DNA of 64,000 nucleotides, from NCBI RefSeq assembly GCF_000714535.1, contig NZ_AUND01000034.1:62001-126000 (forward strand), read 5' to 3'. The notes under the pieces were generated by a model. It saw only the letters and a list, made by a program, of their open reading frames with translations, was not told the origin of the DNA and did not search any database. The position numbers and the translations under genes were made by a program. The DNA is from Thioclava pacifica DSM 10166. Its GTDB lineage: Bacteria > Pseudomonadota > Alphaproteobacteria > Rhodobacterales > Rhodobacteraceae. Shown in pieces: positions 16,922 through 26,192 of this stretch (the first letter of the stretch is position 1; the number at the start of each line of letters is the position of its first letter).

Positions 16922-17311
16922 TTACGCCTCCTTATACCGGTAATCCTGAACCGTGAGGTTCATGTCGAGAAGTTTGGGAAGAAATTTCGTCGCCACGAGT
17001 TTGGACATGGGAACCGTGACGGTGGTGCCGATGATGCCGTCGATCTCGGTCGTCGTGACGGTGACGTTGTCGCCGTAATGCGCCAGCAGGGCGGAGACGC
17101 GCTCCTCGACCTGAGTTGTCGATTCAAGGCGACCCACCGAATAGGCGCGGTCGACATCCTCCAAAACACCTTTGATTCGCGCATGCGCGTTGAAGACCAT
17201 CGACACGTCGACGGTGATCCCCATCAGACCAACGAACAGCGGCAACCAAAGCAGGCCTTCGATCGTTGCCGACCCCTCTTCGTCTCTGAATATGCGTCGC
17301 AGGATACGCAT
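16922..17311 (-). CDS. TadE-like pseudopilin
   Basis: A 129-residue protein: MRILRRIFRDEEGSATIEGL carries the type IV pseudopilin-like E-G-S-A-T-I-E processing and membrane-entry motif, and the hydrophobic segment WLPLFVGLMGITVDVSMVF follows. This is the TadE-like layout. I chose ATG 17311, which has AGGGG at good spacing; an ATG eight codons earlier (17335) has a poorer site. It is the promoter-proximal gene of the pair with the TadG-like gene. The upstream stretch 17312-17509 holds no other gene. Confidence 0.72.
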   Translation of the reverse strand: MRILRRIFRDEEGSATIEGLLWLPLFVGLMGITVDVSMVFNAHARIKGVLEDVDRAYSVGRLESTTQVEERVSALLAHYGDNVTVTTTEIDGIIGTTVTVPMSKLVATKFLPKLLDMNLTVQDYRYKEA

Positions 17312-17509
17312 GGTTGACCCCTGACTCACTTTCATTGCGTTCCGTTCAATCTGCGGATGAATAAAAGCGAGAGAGGGTCCGAAATGTGGCGAAATTGAGA
17401 ATTTTTTTGACCAACTCATCAAGTATGCGGGAGGAGGTTCGTCGTTCCGATCCGTTGCGCGGGCGGAGCGCGAGGGCTAGAGACAGCCGAGACCATCGGG
17501 AAAGCAGCC

Positions 17510-18676
17510 ATGACACCAGCCGCGCGCATCTCCGCCGCAATCGAGATCCTCGACCGGATCGGGACGGGTGACCCGGCCGAAAAGGCGCTGACCAACTGGG
17601 CGCGAGCGCATCGTTTCGCCGGGTCGAAGGATCGCGCCGCGATCCGCGATCATGTATTCGACGCCTTGCGGTGCCGTGGCAGCTTTGCAGCGCTCGGGGG
17701 AGGGCAGGGCGGTCGGGCGTTGATTTTGGGTCTGCTGCGCGCCCAGAGCTGTGATCCCGCGACGATTTTTACCGGCGAACGGTTCGCTCCAGAGCCGCTG
17801 TCCGAGGAAGAGCGCGCGGTGCTCGCCCAGCCCGTCCCGCCCGATCTGGCCCGGCGCGATTGGCCTGATTGGTTGATTGCGCCTCTGAGCGAGAGGCTCG
17901 GAGCCGATTTCGATACGGTCTCCGAAGCGATGCGCGCCCGCGCGCCCGTTTTCGTCAGGGTGAATGTTGCGCGCGCGACGCGGGACGCAGCGATCGCGGC
18001 CTTGGCGGAGGACGGGATCGACGCTGTGCCGCATCCGCTCAGCACCACGGCGCTGCAACTCGGCGATGGCGCGCGCCGGATTCAGCAGTCGCGGGCCTAT
18101 CAGGATGGGTGCGTGGAATTGCAGGATGTCTCGTCGCAGGCGGCGGTGGGGACGATCGAGCTCGCGCCGGGGATGCAAGTGCTGGACTATTGTGCGGGTG
18201 GTGGGGGCAAGTCGCTCGCACTCGCCGCGGCTTGCCCGGATTGCGAAATTCATGCGCATGATATCGATCCCGCCCGTATGCGCGATTTGCCGCTGCGTGC
18301 CGAACGGGCAGGGGCCCGGATCGCGATCTGCGCTCCCGGAACGCCTGGCGCAGGTTATGACCTCGTGCTTGTCGACGCACCCTGCTCGGGCTCGGGCACC
18401 TGGCGACGCACGCCTGAGGCGAAATGGCGGCTGACACCGGAACGGCTCGACGATCTCGTCGCGCTTCAGGGGCGGATCCTCGAAGAGGCGTCCGCTCTGG
18501 TCGCGCAGGGCGGGCGGTTGGTTTATATGACATGTTCGCTTCTCGCGGTTGAAAACGAAGCTCAGGCTGCCCTGTTCGCCGCGCGCACGGGGTGGAAACT
18601 GACCTTTCAGCGTGCCTACAGTCCGGTCACAGGCGGCGATGGTTTCTTCGTCGCTCAATTTGAGCGCAAAGCGTAA
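17510..18676 (+). CDS. RsmB/NOP-family RNA cytosine-5 methyltransferase
   Basis: A 388-residue SAM-dependent methyltransferase that likely modifies a cytosine in 16S rRNA. The catalytic domain has GMQVLDYCAGGGGKSLALAA (SAM-binding motif I), DLVLVDAPCSGSGTWRRTPE (motif IV with the PC cysteine) and GRLVYMTCSLLAVENEAQ (motif VI with the catalytic TC cysteine). The first 140 residues form a separate helical domain that includes WPDWLIAPLSERLG. It is called RsmB-like rather than rsmB because several paralogues exist in alphaproteobacteria. GGGAAAG precedes ATG 17510. Confidence 0.87.
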   Translation: MTPAARISAAIEILDRIGTGDPAEKALTNWARAHRFAGSKDRAAIRDHVFDALRCRGSFAALGGGQGGRALILGLLRAQSCDPATIFTGERFAPEPLSEEERAVLAQPVPPDLARRDWPDWLIAPLSERLGADFDTVSEAMRARAPVFVRVNVARATRDAAIAALAEDGIDAVPHPLSTTALQLGDGARRIQQSRAYQDGCVELQDVSSQAAVGTIELAPGMQVLDYCAGGGGKSLALAAACPDCEIHAHDIDPARMRDLPLRAERAGARIAICAPGTPGAGYDLVLVDAPCSGSGTWRRTPEAKWRLTPERLDDLVALQGRILEEASALVAQGGRLVYMTCSLLAVENEAQAALFAARTGWKLTFQRAYSPVTGGDGFFVAQFERKA

Positions 18677-18720
18677 ACTTGCCCCAAAAGACTCGCCCCT
18701 AGGTTGAATATCTGCTCTTG

Positions 18721-18735
18721 TTAATGCGGCCTTAA
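18721..18735 (+). promoter_or_regulatory. CtrA-type binding site upstream of cckA
   Basis: The 15 bases are TTAA-TGCGGCC-TTAA, an exact match to the CtrA consensus TTAA-N7-TTAA known from alphaproteobacteria. The site ends 48 bases before the GTG start of cckA. CckA is the kinase at the top of the CckA-ChpT-CtrA relay, so this suggests feedback. Confidence 0.65.
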
Positions 18736-18783
18736 TGCTTTTGGCCCGCTATGGGGCGAGACGATTCATCCAAGGAGGTTCGC

Positions 18784-21192
18784 GTGGCGCGAAACGAGCT
18801 GGCGCTGCAACCCCTGTCGAAAACCTTGGCGACTTTAGCGCCGGGGGCGGTTTATCTCGCGCTCGCGGCGTTGCTCGCGGCGGGGGCGGCGGTTGTCGTA
18901 CCCGACCGGTTGACGACATGGCTGTTGCTTTCAGTGGCGGGGACGCTGCTTGTGACCTCATTGGTGATGCGAGGGACGTTTCTCGCGCAGCGCGCGCGCC
19001 AGTCGAAGCTGCAAGATGCGCTGGCGCAATTCATCTCGCATGATGCCTCGCCCAGTTTCACGACCGACGAGGCCGGGGAGATCGGGTATCAGAACCGCGC
19101 CGCGCTGGAGCGGTTCGGCTCGCGTGGGGGGCAGGCTCTGGCGCGCACTCTGGCCGAACTGTTCGCTGATCCCGCCGGTGTATTGCGGCGGTTGCAGAAC
19201 AAGGCTGATGCGATGGGGGCCGCGCGCGAGGATCTGGTCACCCGGCGTGGGCATTTGCGCCTTTCGGTCCATCGTATCGGCGAGGCGGGCTTCTTATGGC
19301 GGCTCGAAGATATGGCTGAGAGGGTGATTGGCGGGCGCGGCGCCGAAACGATCAGCCTGCCGATGCTGACGGTCTCCAAGGGCGGAACGATCCTGTTCAT
19401 GAACGAGGCGCTGCGACGGCTCGTGGGGGAGCGGGTTCGCTCTCTCGACAGAATCTTCACCGATTTGCCGCTGCGCTCCGGTGAGGAACACGAGATCCGG
19501 ACAGAAGACGGTGCGGTGAGCGCCGTTGTCGCCCAGATTGAAGGCGCGGCGGGGCGCTCTGAAGTGTACCTTCTGCCCATTGCGGGCCCGCGACGTGGCG
19601 CTGAGGGGGCGAATTTCGAGGCGCTTCCGGTGGCGCTTTTGAAGCTCAGTGCACATGGGAAGGTGCGCGCGGCGAACCGCGCGGCGCGCGGGTTGCTGGG
19701 CCGGGTCGAGCCGCAATTGCGCCTCTCCGATCTCCTTGAGGGGCTCGGGCGACCGGTCTCCGATTGGGTGAACGAGGCGCTCGCAGGGCGGGCGGACGGG
19801 CGCCCCGAGGTGTTGCGCGTCCGGCGCGGTGATCGGGAGGTTTTCCTGCAAGTTACCCTGTCGCGCATTCTCGAAAACGGGCGGGCGGGCCTGCTTGCTG
19901 TCCTTTCGGATGCGACCCAGCTCAAGACGCTTGAGGCGCAGTTCGTGCAGAGCCAGAAGATGCAGGCCATCGGTCAGCTCGCAGGCGGCGTCGCGCATGA
20001 TTTCAACAATCTGCTTACGGCCATCTCGGGCCATTGCGACCTCTTGATGTTGCGCCATGACAAGGGCGATTCCGACTACGCCGATCTCGACCAGATCAGC
20101 CAGAATGCGAACCGGGCGGCTGCCCTGGTAGGGCAGTTGCTCGCGTTCTCGCGCAAGCAGACGCTGAAGCCCCAAATTCTCGACCTGCGTGATACGTTGT
20201 CAGAATTGACCCATCTCCTCAATCGCCTCGTTGGGGAAAAGGTTTCGCTCAGCGTCTCGCACGCGCCCGAATTGCAACCCGTCCGCGCCGATAAACGCCA
20301 GCTCGAACAGGTCATCATGAACCTTGTCGTGAATGCGCGTGACGCCATGCCCGGAGGGGGGCAGATCAAGGTCGAGACGGAGCTTCTTCGGATCGACGGC
20401 GACAAGCAACGTGACCGTGTGACCGTGCCAATGGGCGATTACGTGGTGATCAAGGTGAGTGACGAGGGGATCGGAATTGCGGCCGATAAGCGCGGCAAGA
20501 TCTTTGAGCCGTTCTACACGACGAAACGCACAGGCGAGGGGACCGGGCTCGGGTTGTCGACCGCCTACGGGATCGTCAAACAGACCGGCGGATACATCTT
20601 CTGTGACTCGGTTGTCGGATCGGGCACCACTTTTACGATCCTGCTGCCAGCCTATGATCAGCTCGCCGAGGCGAGCGATCCCGAGCCGAAGGAACCGCCA
20701 CTTGGTCTGACCGCCGATCGGCTCGCGACCAATGCTAAACCCTCCGGCCCGGCTTTCGCATCTCGACGTGCCGAGGCCGAAGCCGACGGGCCTGGCAGCA
20801 ACGCGAGACCCGCTCACGCTGCGCGCGCCGACGCGACTGTCCTGCTGGTCGAAGACGAAGCGCCGGTCCGCGCTTTCGCCTCACGCGCGCTCAAACTTCG
20901 GGGCTACACCGTGCTTGAGGCAGATAGCGCGGAGGAAGCGCTCGAATTGCTCGAAGATCCGGAGTTGACGGTCGATATATTCGTCACTGACGTGATCATG
21001 CCCGGCCTCGATGGCCCAAGCTGGGTGCGCGAGGCGCTCAAGGTTCGCCCCGGGACGCGTACGGTCTTCATGTCTGGCTATGCAGAGGATGCGTTCCAGG
21101 ATGGAACATCACCGGTCGAAAATTCGGTCTTCCTGCCGAAGCCCTTCTCGCTGAGTGAATTGACGGCAACGGTGCAAGATCAGCTTGGTTGA
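18784..21192 (+). CDS. cckA: Hybrid sensor histidine kinase CckA
   Basis: An 802-residue membrane hybrid kinase that phosphorylates ChpT and through it CtrA, controlling motility and cell-cycle functions. Two hydrophobic segments lie at about residues 20-60. PAS-like regions follow, then the HisKA box QLAGGVAHDFNNLLTAISGH with the phospho-acceptor His405. The HATPase domain has NLVVNARDAMPGGG, VSDEGIGIAADKRGKIFEPF and GEGTGLGLSTAYGIV. The C-terminal receiver has VLLVEDEAPVR and FVTDVIMPGLDG. The start is GTG 18784: a full AAGGAGG lies five bases upstream, whereas the open frame's earlier ATG has nothing. A perfect CtrA box lies in its promoter region. Confidence 0.9.
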   Translation: MARNELALQPLSKTLATLAPGAVYLALAALLAAGAAVVVPDRLTTWLLLSVAGTLLVTSLVMRGTFLAQRARQSKLQDALAQFISHDASPSFTTDEAGEIGYQNRAALERFGSRGGQALARTLAELFADPAGVLRRLQNKADAMGAAREDLVTRRGHLRLSVHRIGEAGFLWRLEDMAERVIGGRGAETISLPMLTVSKGGTILFMNEALRRLVGERVRSLDRIFTDLPLRSGEEHEIRTEDGAVSAVVAQIEGAAGRSEVYLLPIAGPRRGAEGANFEALPVALLKLSAHGKVRAANRAARGLLGRVEPQLRLSDLLEGLGRPVSDWVNEALAGRADGRPEVLRVRRGDREVFLQVTLSRILENGRAGLLAVLSDATQLKTLEAQFVQSQKMQAIGQLAGGVAHDFNNLLTAISGHCDLLMLRHDKGDSDYADLDQISQNANRAAALVGQLLAFSRKQTLKPQILDLRDTLSELTHLLNRLVGEKVSLSVSHAPELQPVRADKRQLEQVIMNLVVNARDAMPGGGQIKVETELLRIDGDKQRDRVTVPMGDYVVIKVSDEGIGIAADKRGKIFEPFYTTKRTGEGTGLGLSTAYGIVKQTGGYIFCDSVVGSGTTFTILLPAYDQLAEASDPEPKEPPLGLTADRLATNAKPSGPAFASRRAEAEADGPGSNARPAHAARADATVLLVEDEAPVRAFASRALKLRGYTVLEADSAEEALELLEDPELTVDIFVTDVIMPGLDGPSWVREALKVRPGTRTVFMSGYAEDAFQDGTSPVENSVFLPKPFSLSELTATVQDQLG

Positions 21193-21198
21193 GAACGC

Positions 21199-21795
21199 TC
21201 AGCTGCAGATCTGCGCATAGAGGGCAATATCGGGGGCCATCGTGTCGCGCAGCGCTTCTTCGGTCGCGGCGCTCAGCCCGACATCGGCGGCAGGGGGCAC
21301 GTTCACCCGCGGGAGGGTGATCGCGAAATCGAGTTGATCCTCGAGGTAATGCACGAAGTCGCCAATGCGTTCATAGGGAAAAATACGATCGACCAGCGGA
21401 GTACCGGACCCGTCGCAAAGAAACTCTGACTGGGTTGGAAAATCGGCAATTTCCGGCCTTGGATACGATATGAAATCTCGCGCGAATTGCTCGAAACTAC
21501 AGCTGGGCGAGACTTCTGGCCCGTTCGCGCCGACATCGAACAGTCGAAACCGATACCAGGACCGCAGCCAGTCAATCGGTTCGCGCATCAAGGCAATCGT
21601 CGTGAATGGAGCCCCCGCCTGTGCGCTCAGAAACGGAGCGAAATGGGTCCGAAAATCAAGCCCGCTGACATGTTTGAGTTCGGGTGGCCGCGTGACAGCG
21701 AGTTCGGCTAGCGGTTCCAGAGCGGCCTCGACCGCCGAAGAGCCCGCCTTGGGGGTCGCGAGAAAAGCCAGTCGTTGTTTCCAGAAAATCAGCAT
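21199..21795 (-). CDS. Sulfotransferase-like protein
   Basis: A 198-residue protein. LAFLATPKAGSSAVEAALEP at residues 9-28 is a phosphosulfate-loop-like motif, and TTIALMREPIDWLRSWYRFR near residue 65 resembles the 3'-phosphate site (REP in place of RNP). It is shorter than typical sulfotransferases. Homologues may carry misleading kinase names, but no kinase motif is visible. It is convergent with cckA, with six bases between the stops. This is the fourth sulfotransferase-like gene in the window. Confidence 0.62.
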   Translation of the reverse strand: MLIFWKQRLAFLATPKAGSSAVEAALEPLAELAVTRPPELKHVSGLDFRTHFAPFLSAQAGAPFTTIALMREPIDWLRSWYRFRLFDVGANGPEVSPSCSFEQFARDFISYPRPEIADFPTQSEFLCDGSGTPLVDRIFPYERIGDFVHYLEDQLDFAITLPRVNVPPAADVGLSAATEEALRDTMAPDIALYAQICS

Positions 21796-21900
21796 CTGTC
21801 CCGCGTCTCAAAAACCTTCGCCTTTGTCTTAATTGTCGAGCCAGAGCGCGTAAACCGTTCTTTAACTATGAGGGTGCAGGATGAAGTTCTCAGAATTTGA

Positions 21901-21929
21901 TTGAAATGTTCTTGTTTCGTGCGCATAGT
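21901..21929 (+). promoter_or_regulatory. recA promoter
   Basis: TTGAAA (21901-21906), a 17-bp spacer and CATAGT (21924-21929) form a good vegetative promoter 84 bases before the recA start. The candidate SOS box occupies the spacer, as expected for a LexA-repressed promoter. Confidence 0.65.
21908..21922 (+). promoter_or_regulatory. Candidate LexA (SOS) box of recA
   Basis: GTTC-TTGTTTC-GTGC matches the alphaproteobacterial SOS consensus GTTC-N7-GTTC at seven of eight defined bases. It lies between the -35 and -10 elements. A second near match, GAAC-ATAAGAG-AAAC, lies at 21939-21953 just after the likely transcription start. Confidence 0.6.
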
Positions 21930-22012
21930 CCAGAAGGAGAACATAAGAGAAACACGAGGGCGCCCGGGCTGCATTGCCGCCACGCCTCGGTTATGGAATA
22001 AGGAAGCGGACA

Positions 22013-23080
22013 ATGGCAGTAGCGAAGCTTTTCGAGATGGACAAGAATTCCAAGGCAGACAAGCAGAAGGCGCTCGACTCGGCGCTGGCGCAGATCGAGC
22101 GGCAATTCGGCAAGGGCTCGATCATGAAGCTCGGCGGCGACACGCCCGCGCGCGAGATCGAGGCAACTTCGACCGGCTCTCTGGGCCTCGATATCGCGCT
22201 CGGGATCGGCGGTCTGCCCAAAGGCCGGATCGTCGAGATTTATGGGCCGGAAAGCTCGGGTAAGACCACGCTGACGCTGCATGCGATCGCGGAAGAGCAA
22301 AAGAAGGGTGGCGTTTGCGCCTTCGTGGATGCCGAACACGCGCTCGATCCGCATTACGCGCGCAAGCTTGGCGTCGATCTCGACGAATTGCTGATCTCGC
22401 AGCCCGACACGGGCGAGCAGGCGCTCGAAATCGTCGATACGCTGGTGCGTTCGGGCGCGGTGAGCCTCGTGGTGGTCGACTCGGTCGCGGCGCTCACGCC
22501 GAAATCGGAGATCGAAGGCGATATGGGCGATCACACGGTCGGCGCGCAGGCCCGCCTCATGAGCCAGGCGATGCGCAAGCTGACCGCTTCGATCGGGCGC
22601 TCGAATTGCATGGTGATCTTCATCAACCAGATCCGCATGAAGATCGGCGTGATGTTCGGCTCGCCCGAGACGACCTCGGGCGGCAACGCGCTGAAATTCT
22701 ACGCCTCGGTGCGTCTCGACATTCGCCGCATCGGCGCGATCAAGGATCGCGACGAGGTGGTGGGTAACCAGACCCGCGTGAAGGTGGTGAAGAACAAGGT
22801 CGCGCCGCCCTTCAAGCAGGTTGAGTTCGACATCATGTATGGCGAGGGTATCTCGAAGATGGGCGAGCTGGTCGATCTGGGCGTGAAGGCCGGGGTCGTC
22901 GAGAAGTCCGGCGCCTGGTATTCCTATGGTGACGAGCGCATCGGTCAGGGCCGCGAAAACGCCAAGACCTTCCTGCGCGAACATCCCGATATCGCCTATG
23001 AGATCGAGGACAAGATCCGGGCTAGCCACGGGCTCGAGTTCGACAACATGTCCGAGGATGATGCGCTGACCGAAGACTGA
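22013..23080 (+). CDS. recA: Recombinase RecA
   Basis: A 355-residue recombinase for homologous repair and SOS induction. [17 protein letters not shown] is the Walker A loop. [20 protein letters not shown] is the Walker B and loop region, and [20 protein letters not shown] continues the conserved core. The C terminus is acidic ([11 protein letters not shown]), as usual. ATG 22013 has AAGGAAG upstream; an in-frame ATG 13 codons earlier is not supported. It is monocistronic between a LexA-type promoter and an intrinsic terminator. Confidence 0.98.
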   Translation: MAVAKLFEMDKNSKADKQKALDSALAQIERQFGKGSIMKLGGDTPAREIEATSTGSLGLDIALGIGGLPKGRIVEIYGPESSGKTTLTLHAIAEEQKKGGVCAFVDAEHALDPHYARKLGVDLDELLISQPDTGEQALEIVDTLVRSGAVSLVVVDSVAALTPKSEIEGDMGDHTVGAQARLMSQAMRKLTASIGRSNCMVIFINQIRMKIGVMFGSPETTSGGNALKFYASVRLDIRRIGAIKDRDEVVGNQTRVKVVKNKVAPPFKQVEFDIMYGEGISKMGELVDLGVKAGVVEKSGAWYSYGDERIGQGRENAKTFLREHPDIAYEIEDKIRASHGLEFDNMSEDDALTED

Positions 23081-23100
23081 TCGGCGCGCAGAGCGATAGC

Positions 23101-23133
23101 AAAGGCCGGGACCACAACGTCCCGGCCTTTTTC
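23101..23133 (+). terminator. Intrinsic terminator of recA
   Basis: AAAGGCCGGGAC and GTCCCGGCCTTT form a 12-bp perfect stem with loop CACAAC, followed by further Ts, 20 bases after the recA stop. Confidence 0.95.
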
Positions 23134-23204
23134 GATTGCTGGACAGGGCGCGGGGGCGGCGTTAAACGGGTTCGAACCAGCCCGATCAGGCGAGACAGGA
23201 CGAT

Positions 23205-25859
23205 ATGCCCAGCCTTAACGAAATCCGCTCCACTTTCCTCAATTTCTTCGAACGCAACGGCCATCGGGTCGTTGACAGCTCGCCCCTCGTTCCGCGCAAC
23301 GACCCGACGCTGATGTTCACCAATTCCGGCATGGTGCAGTTCAAGAACTGCTTCACCGGGGTGGAGAAGCGCGATTACAACCGCGCCACGACCGCACAGA
23401 AATGCGTGCGCGCGGGCGGCAAGCACAATGACCTCGACAATGTCGGCTACACCGCGCGCCACCATACCTTCTTTGAAATGCTGGGGAATTTTTCCTTCGG
23501 CGACTATTTCAAGGAAGGCGCGATCCCCTTCGCCTGGGAGCTGCTGACGAAGGATTTCGACATTCCGAAGGATCGCCTGCTTGTCACGGTTTACCATACC
23601 GATGATGAGGCGGCCGAGATCTGGAAGAAGGTCGCGGGCCTGCCCGACGAGCGGATCATCCGCATCCCGACCTCGGACAATTTCTGGCAGATGGGCCCGA
23701 CCGGCCCCTGCGGCCCCTGCACCGAGATCTTCTTCGATCACGGCGACAAGATCTGGGGCGGCCCGCCGGGATCGCCCGAAGAAGACGGCGATCGCTTCAT
23801 CGAAATCTGGAACCTCGTCTTCATGCAGAACGAGCAGTTCGAGGATGGCTCGATGCGCGCGCTCGACATGCAGTCGATCGACACCGGTATGGGGCTCGAG
23901 CGGATTGGCGCGCTGCTGCAGGGCAAGCATGACAATTACGACTCCGATCTGATGCGCCACCTGATCGAAGCCTCGGCCAATGTCACGGACGGTGCGCCGG
24001 ACGGGCCGGGCAACGTGCATCACCGCGTGATCGCGGACCACCTGCGCTCGACCTCCTTCCTGATCGCGGATGGGGTGATGCCTTCGGCCGATGGGCGCGG
24101 CTATGTGCTGCGCCGGATCATGCGCCGCGCGATGCGGCATGCCCATCTTCTGGGTGCGAAGGACCCGGTGATGCACCGTCTGGTCCCGGCGCTGGTGCGC
24201 GAGATGGGCGCGGCTTACCCCGAGCTTGGCCGTGCGCAGGCGTTGATCGAGGAAACGCTGCATTCGGAAGAGACCCGCTTCAAGACCACGCTCGATCGCG
24301 GGCTGAAGCTGCTCGACGAGGCGCTGGTGGACCTGCCCGAGGGCGACAAGCTGCCCGGCGAGACCGCGTTCAAACTTTATGATACCTACGGTTTCCCGCT
24401 CGATCTGACGCAGGATGCGCTGCGTGAGCGGGATCGCGAGGTCGATACCGAAGGGTTCGACGCCGCGATGGAGGAACAAAAGGCCAAGGCGCGCGCGAGC
24501 TGGTCGGGCTCGGGCGAGGCGGCGAATGCCGCGATCTGGTTCGACCTTGCCGAAAAGCTCGGGACGACCGAATTCCTGGGCTACGACACCGAGACGGCCG
24601 AAGGTCAGATCACCGCGCTGGTGGCGGACGGGGCCGAGATTGCCAAGAGCAATGGCGAGGTTCAGATCGTGGTCAACCAGACCCCGTTCTATGCCGAAAG
24701 CGGTGGCCAGGTCGGTGATCGCGGCTGGATCGTGACCGAGACGGGCAAGGCCGAAGTGACCGACACGAAGAAGGTTGCGGGCGTCTTCATCCATTTCGCG
24801 CGCGTGACCGAGGGCGAGATCGCCAAGGGGCAGGGCGCGAAGCTGGAGGTGGATCATACCCGCCGCAGCTCGATCCGGGCCAATCACTCGGCGACGCATC
24901 TTCTGCACGAGGCGCTGCGCCGCACTCTGGGCGAGCATGTGGCACAGCGCGGCTCGCTCAATGCCGAGGATCGTCTGCGGTTCGACTTCTCGCATAACAA
25001 GGCGCTTTCGCCCGAGGAAATTGCGAAGATCGAGCGTGAAGTGAATGAATTCATTCGCCAAAACACGCCCGTGGAAACGCGGATCATGACGCCTGACGAT
25101 GCGCGCGATCTGGGCGCGCAGGCGCTGTTTGGCGAGAAATACGGCGATGAGGTCCGTGTTGTCTCGATGGGCGAGCTGAGCAATTCCGGCAAGGGCACGA
25201 ATGGCAATGTCTATTCGCTCGAACTCTGCGGCGGCACCCATGTGAAGCGCACCGGCGATATCGGCACCTTCGTTCTGACGAGCGAGAGCGCGTCTTCGGC
25301 AGGTGTGCGCCGGATCGAGGCGCTCACCGGCGATGTCGCGATGGCCGAGCTGCGCCGCCGCGATGCGCTGCTGGGCGAGATCGAGGGGTTGATGAAGACT
25401 TCCGAGCAGGACGTGCTCGCGCGTCTTCAGGCGATCCTCGATGAGCGCAAGACGCTTGCCAATGAAGTGGCCCAACTGCGTCGCGAACTGGCGATGGGCG
25501 GCGGTGCCTCGGGTGGCCCAGAGGTCATTGAAATCAATGGGATGAAGTTCGTTCCTCAAGTGGTTTCGGGCGTCACCGGCAAGGATCTTCCCGGTATCGT
25601 TGACGAGCTGAAGGAGAAGATCGGCTCGGGCGTGATCCTCGTGGTCGCGGATGCGGGCGGCAAGGCGGCGGTGGCGGCTGGCGTCACCAAGGACCTGACC
25701 GACAAGGTCAGCGCCGTTGATCTCGTGAAGGCTGCGGCGCAGGCGCTTGGCGGCAAGGGCGGCGGTGGCCGTCCGGACATGGCGCAGGCCGGTGGGGCCG
25801 ATCCGTCCAAGGCCGATGAGGCCGTGGCGGCTGTGAAAACTGTTCTGGAGGGGCTGTGA
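23205..25859 (+). CDS. alaS: Alanyl-tRNA synthetase
   Basis: An 884-residue synthetase charging tRNA-Ala. The class II catalytic core has [19 protein letters not shown] and motif-like segments up to about residue 400. The editing domain has [18 protein letters not shown] (HxxxH zinc ligands) and [15 protein letters not shown] (CxxxH). The C-terminal C-Ala domain ends with a Gly-rich [14 protein letters not shown] segment. Full length for the family. The stop overlaps the next ATG by one base (TGATG). A long open frame on the opposite strand is a codon-bias shadow. Confidence 0.98.
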   Translation: MPSLNEIRSTFLNFFERNGHRVVDSSPLVPRNDPTLMFTNSGMVQFKNCFTGVEKRDYNRATTAQKCVRAGGKHNDLDNVGYTARHHTFFEMLGNFSFGDYFKEGAIPFAWELLTKDFDIPKDRLLVTVYHTDDEAAEIWKKVAGLPDERIIRIPTSDNFWQMGPTGPCGPCTEIFFDHGDKIWGGPPGSPEEDGDRFIEIWNLVFMQNEQFEDGSMRALDMQSIDTGMGLERIGALLQGKHDNYDSDLMRHLIEASANVTDGAPDGPGNVHHRVIADHLRSTSFLIADGVMPSADGRGYVLRRIMRRAMRHAHLLGAKDPVMHRLVPALVREMGAAYPELGRAQALIEETLHSEETRFKTTLDRGLKLLDEALVDLPEGDKLPGETAFKLYDTYGFPLDLTQDALRERDREVDTEGFDAAMEEQKAKARASWSGSGEAANAAIWFDLAEKLGTTEFLGYDTETAEGQITALVADGAEIAKSNGEVQIVVNQTPFYAESGGQVGDRGWIVTETGKAEVTDTKKVAGVFIHFARVTEGEIAKGQGAKLEVDHTRRSSIRANHSATHLLHEALRRTLGEHVAQRGSLNAEDRLRFDFSHNKALSPEEIAKIEREVNEFIRQNTPVETRIMTPDDARDLGAQALFGEKYGDEVRVVSMGELSNSGKGTNGNVYSLELCGGTHVKRTGDIGTFVLTSESASSAGVRRIEALTGDVAMAELRRRDALLGEIEGLMKTSEQDVLARLQAILDERKTLANEVAQLRRELAMGGGASGGPEVIEINGMKFVPQVVSGVTGKDLPGIVDELKEKIGSGVILVVADAGGKAAVAAGVTKDLTDKVSAVDLVKAAAQALGGKGGGGRPDMAQAGGADPSKADEAVAAVKTVLEGL

Positions 25860-26164
25860 TGGCGGGTGCGTTCTGGATTGCACATGTGAAGGTTCTTGAT
25901 GCCGAGGCTTACGGCAAATATGCCGAAGGCGCGGGACCGGCGATTGCGAAACATGGCGGGCGCTTCCTGGCGCGCGGCGCGCGGTATGTGCAGCTCGAAG
26001 GCAATGACCGGGCGCGCAATGTGGTCGCGTGGTTCCCCTCGCTGGAGGCCGCCGAGACCTGCTATCACTCCGACGAGTATCAGGCCGCGCTTGCCCATGC
26101 GAAGGGCGCATCCGAGCGCGATCTGGTCATCGTCGAAGCGATGGAAGACGTGTCCTTCGGTTGA
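25859..26164 (+). CDS. DUF1330 family protein
   Basis: A 101-residue protein of the DUF1330 family, a ferredoxin-like dimeric alpha/beta barrel fold. Visible signatures are AFWIAHVKVLDAEAYGKYAE at the start, GGRFLARGARYVQLEGNDR in the middle and VVAWFPSLEAAETCYHSDEY toward the end. The biochemical role of this family is unknown. It is translationally coupled to alaS through TGATG, but this need not mean a shared function. Confidence 0.85.
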   Translation: MAGAFWIAHVKVLDAEAYGKYAEGAGPAIAKHGGRFLARGARYVQLEGNDRARNVVAWFPSLEAAETCYHSDEYQAALAHAKGASERDLVIVEAMEDVSFG

Positions 26165-26192
26165 GCTTTGCTCTGTAAGGTATTGATCTGAA

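Noticed and set aside
19994-21192. Possible separate response-regulator gene at the end of cckA
   Set aside because: The receiver is in frame with the kinase through a Pro/Ala-rich linker and no internal start has a ribosome binding site. Hybrid architecture is normal for CckA.
23160-23200. T-arm-like GGTTCGAACC before alaS
   Set aside because: No acceptor stem, anticodon arm or CCA can be placed around it, so it is not a tRNA gene.
23022-26111. 1029-codon open frame antisense to alaS
   Set aside because: It mirrors alaS codon usage in a GC-rich genome, has no recognisable domain, and covers alaS and parts of two other certain genes. It is a codon-bias shadow.
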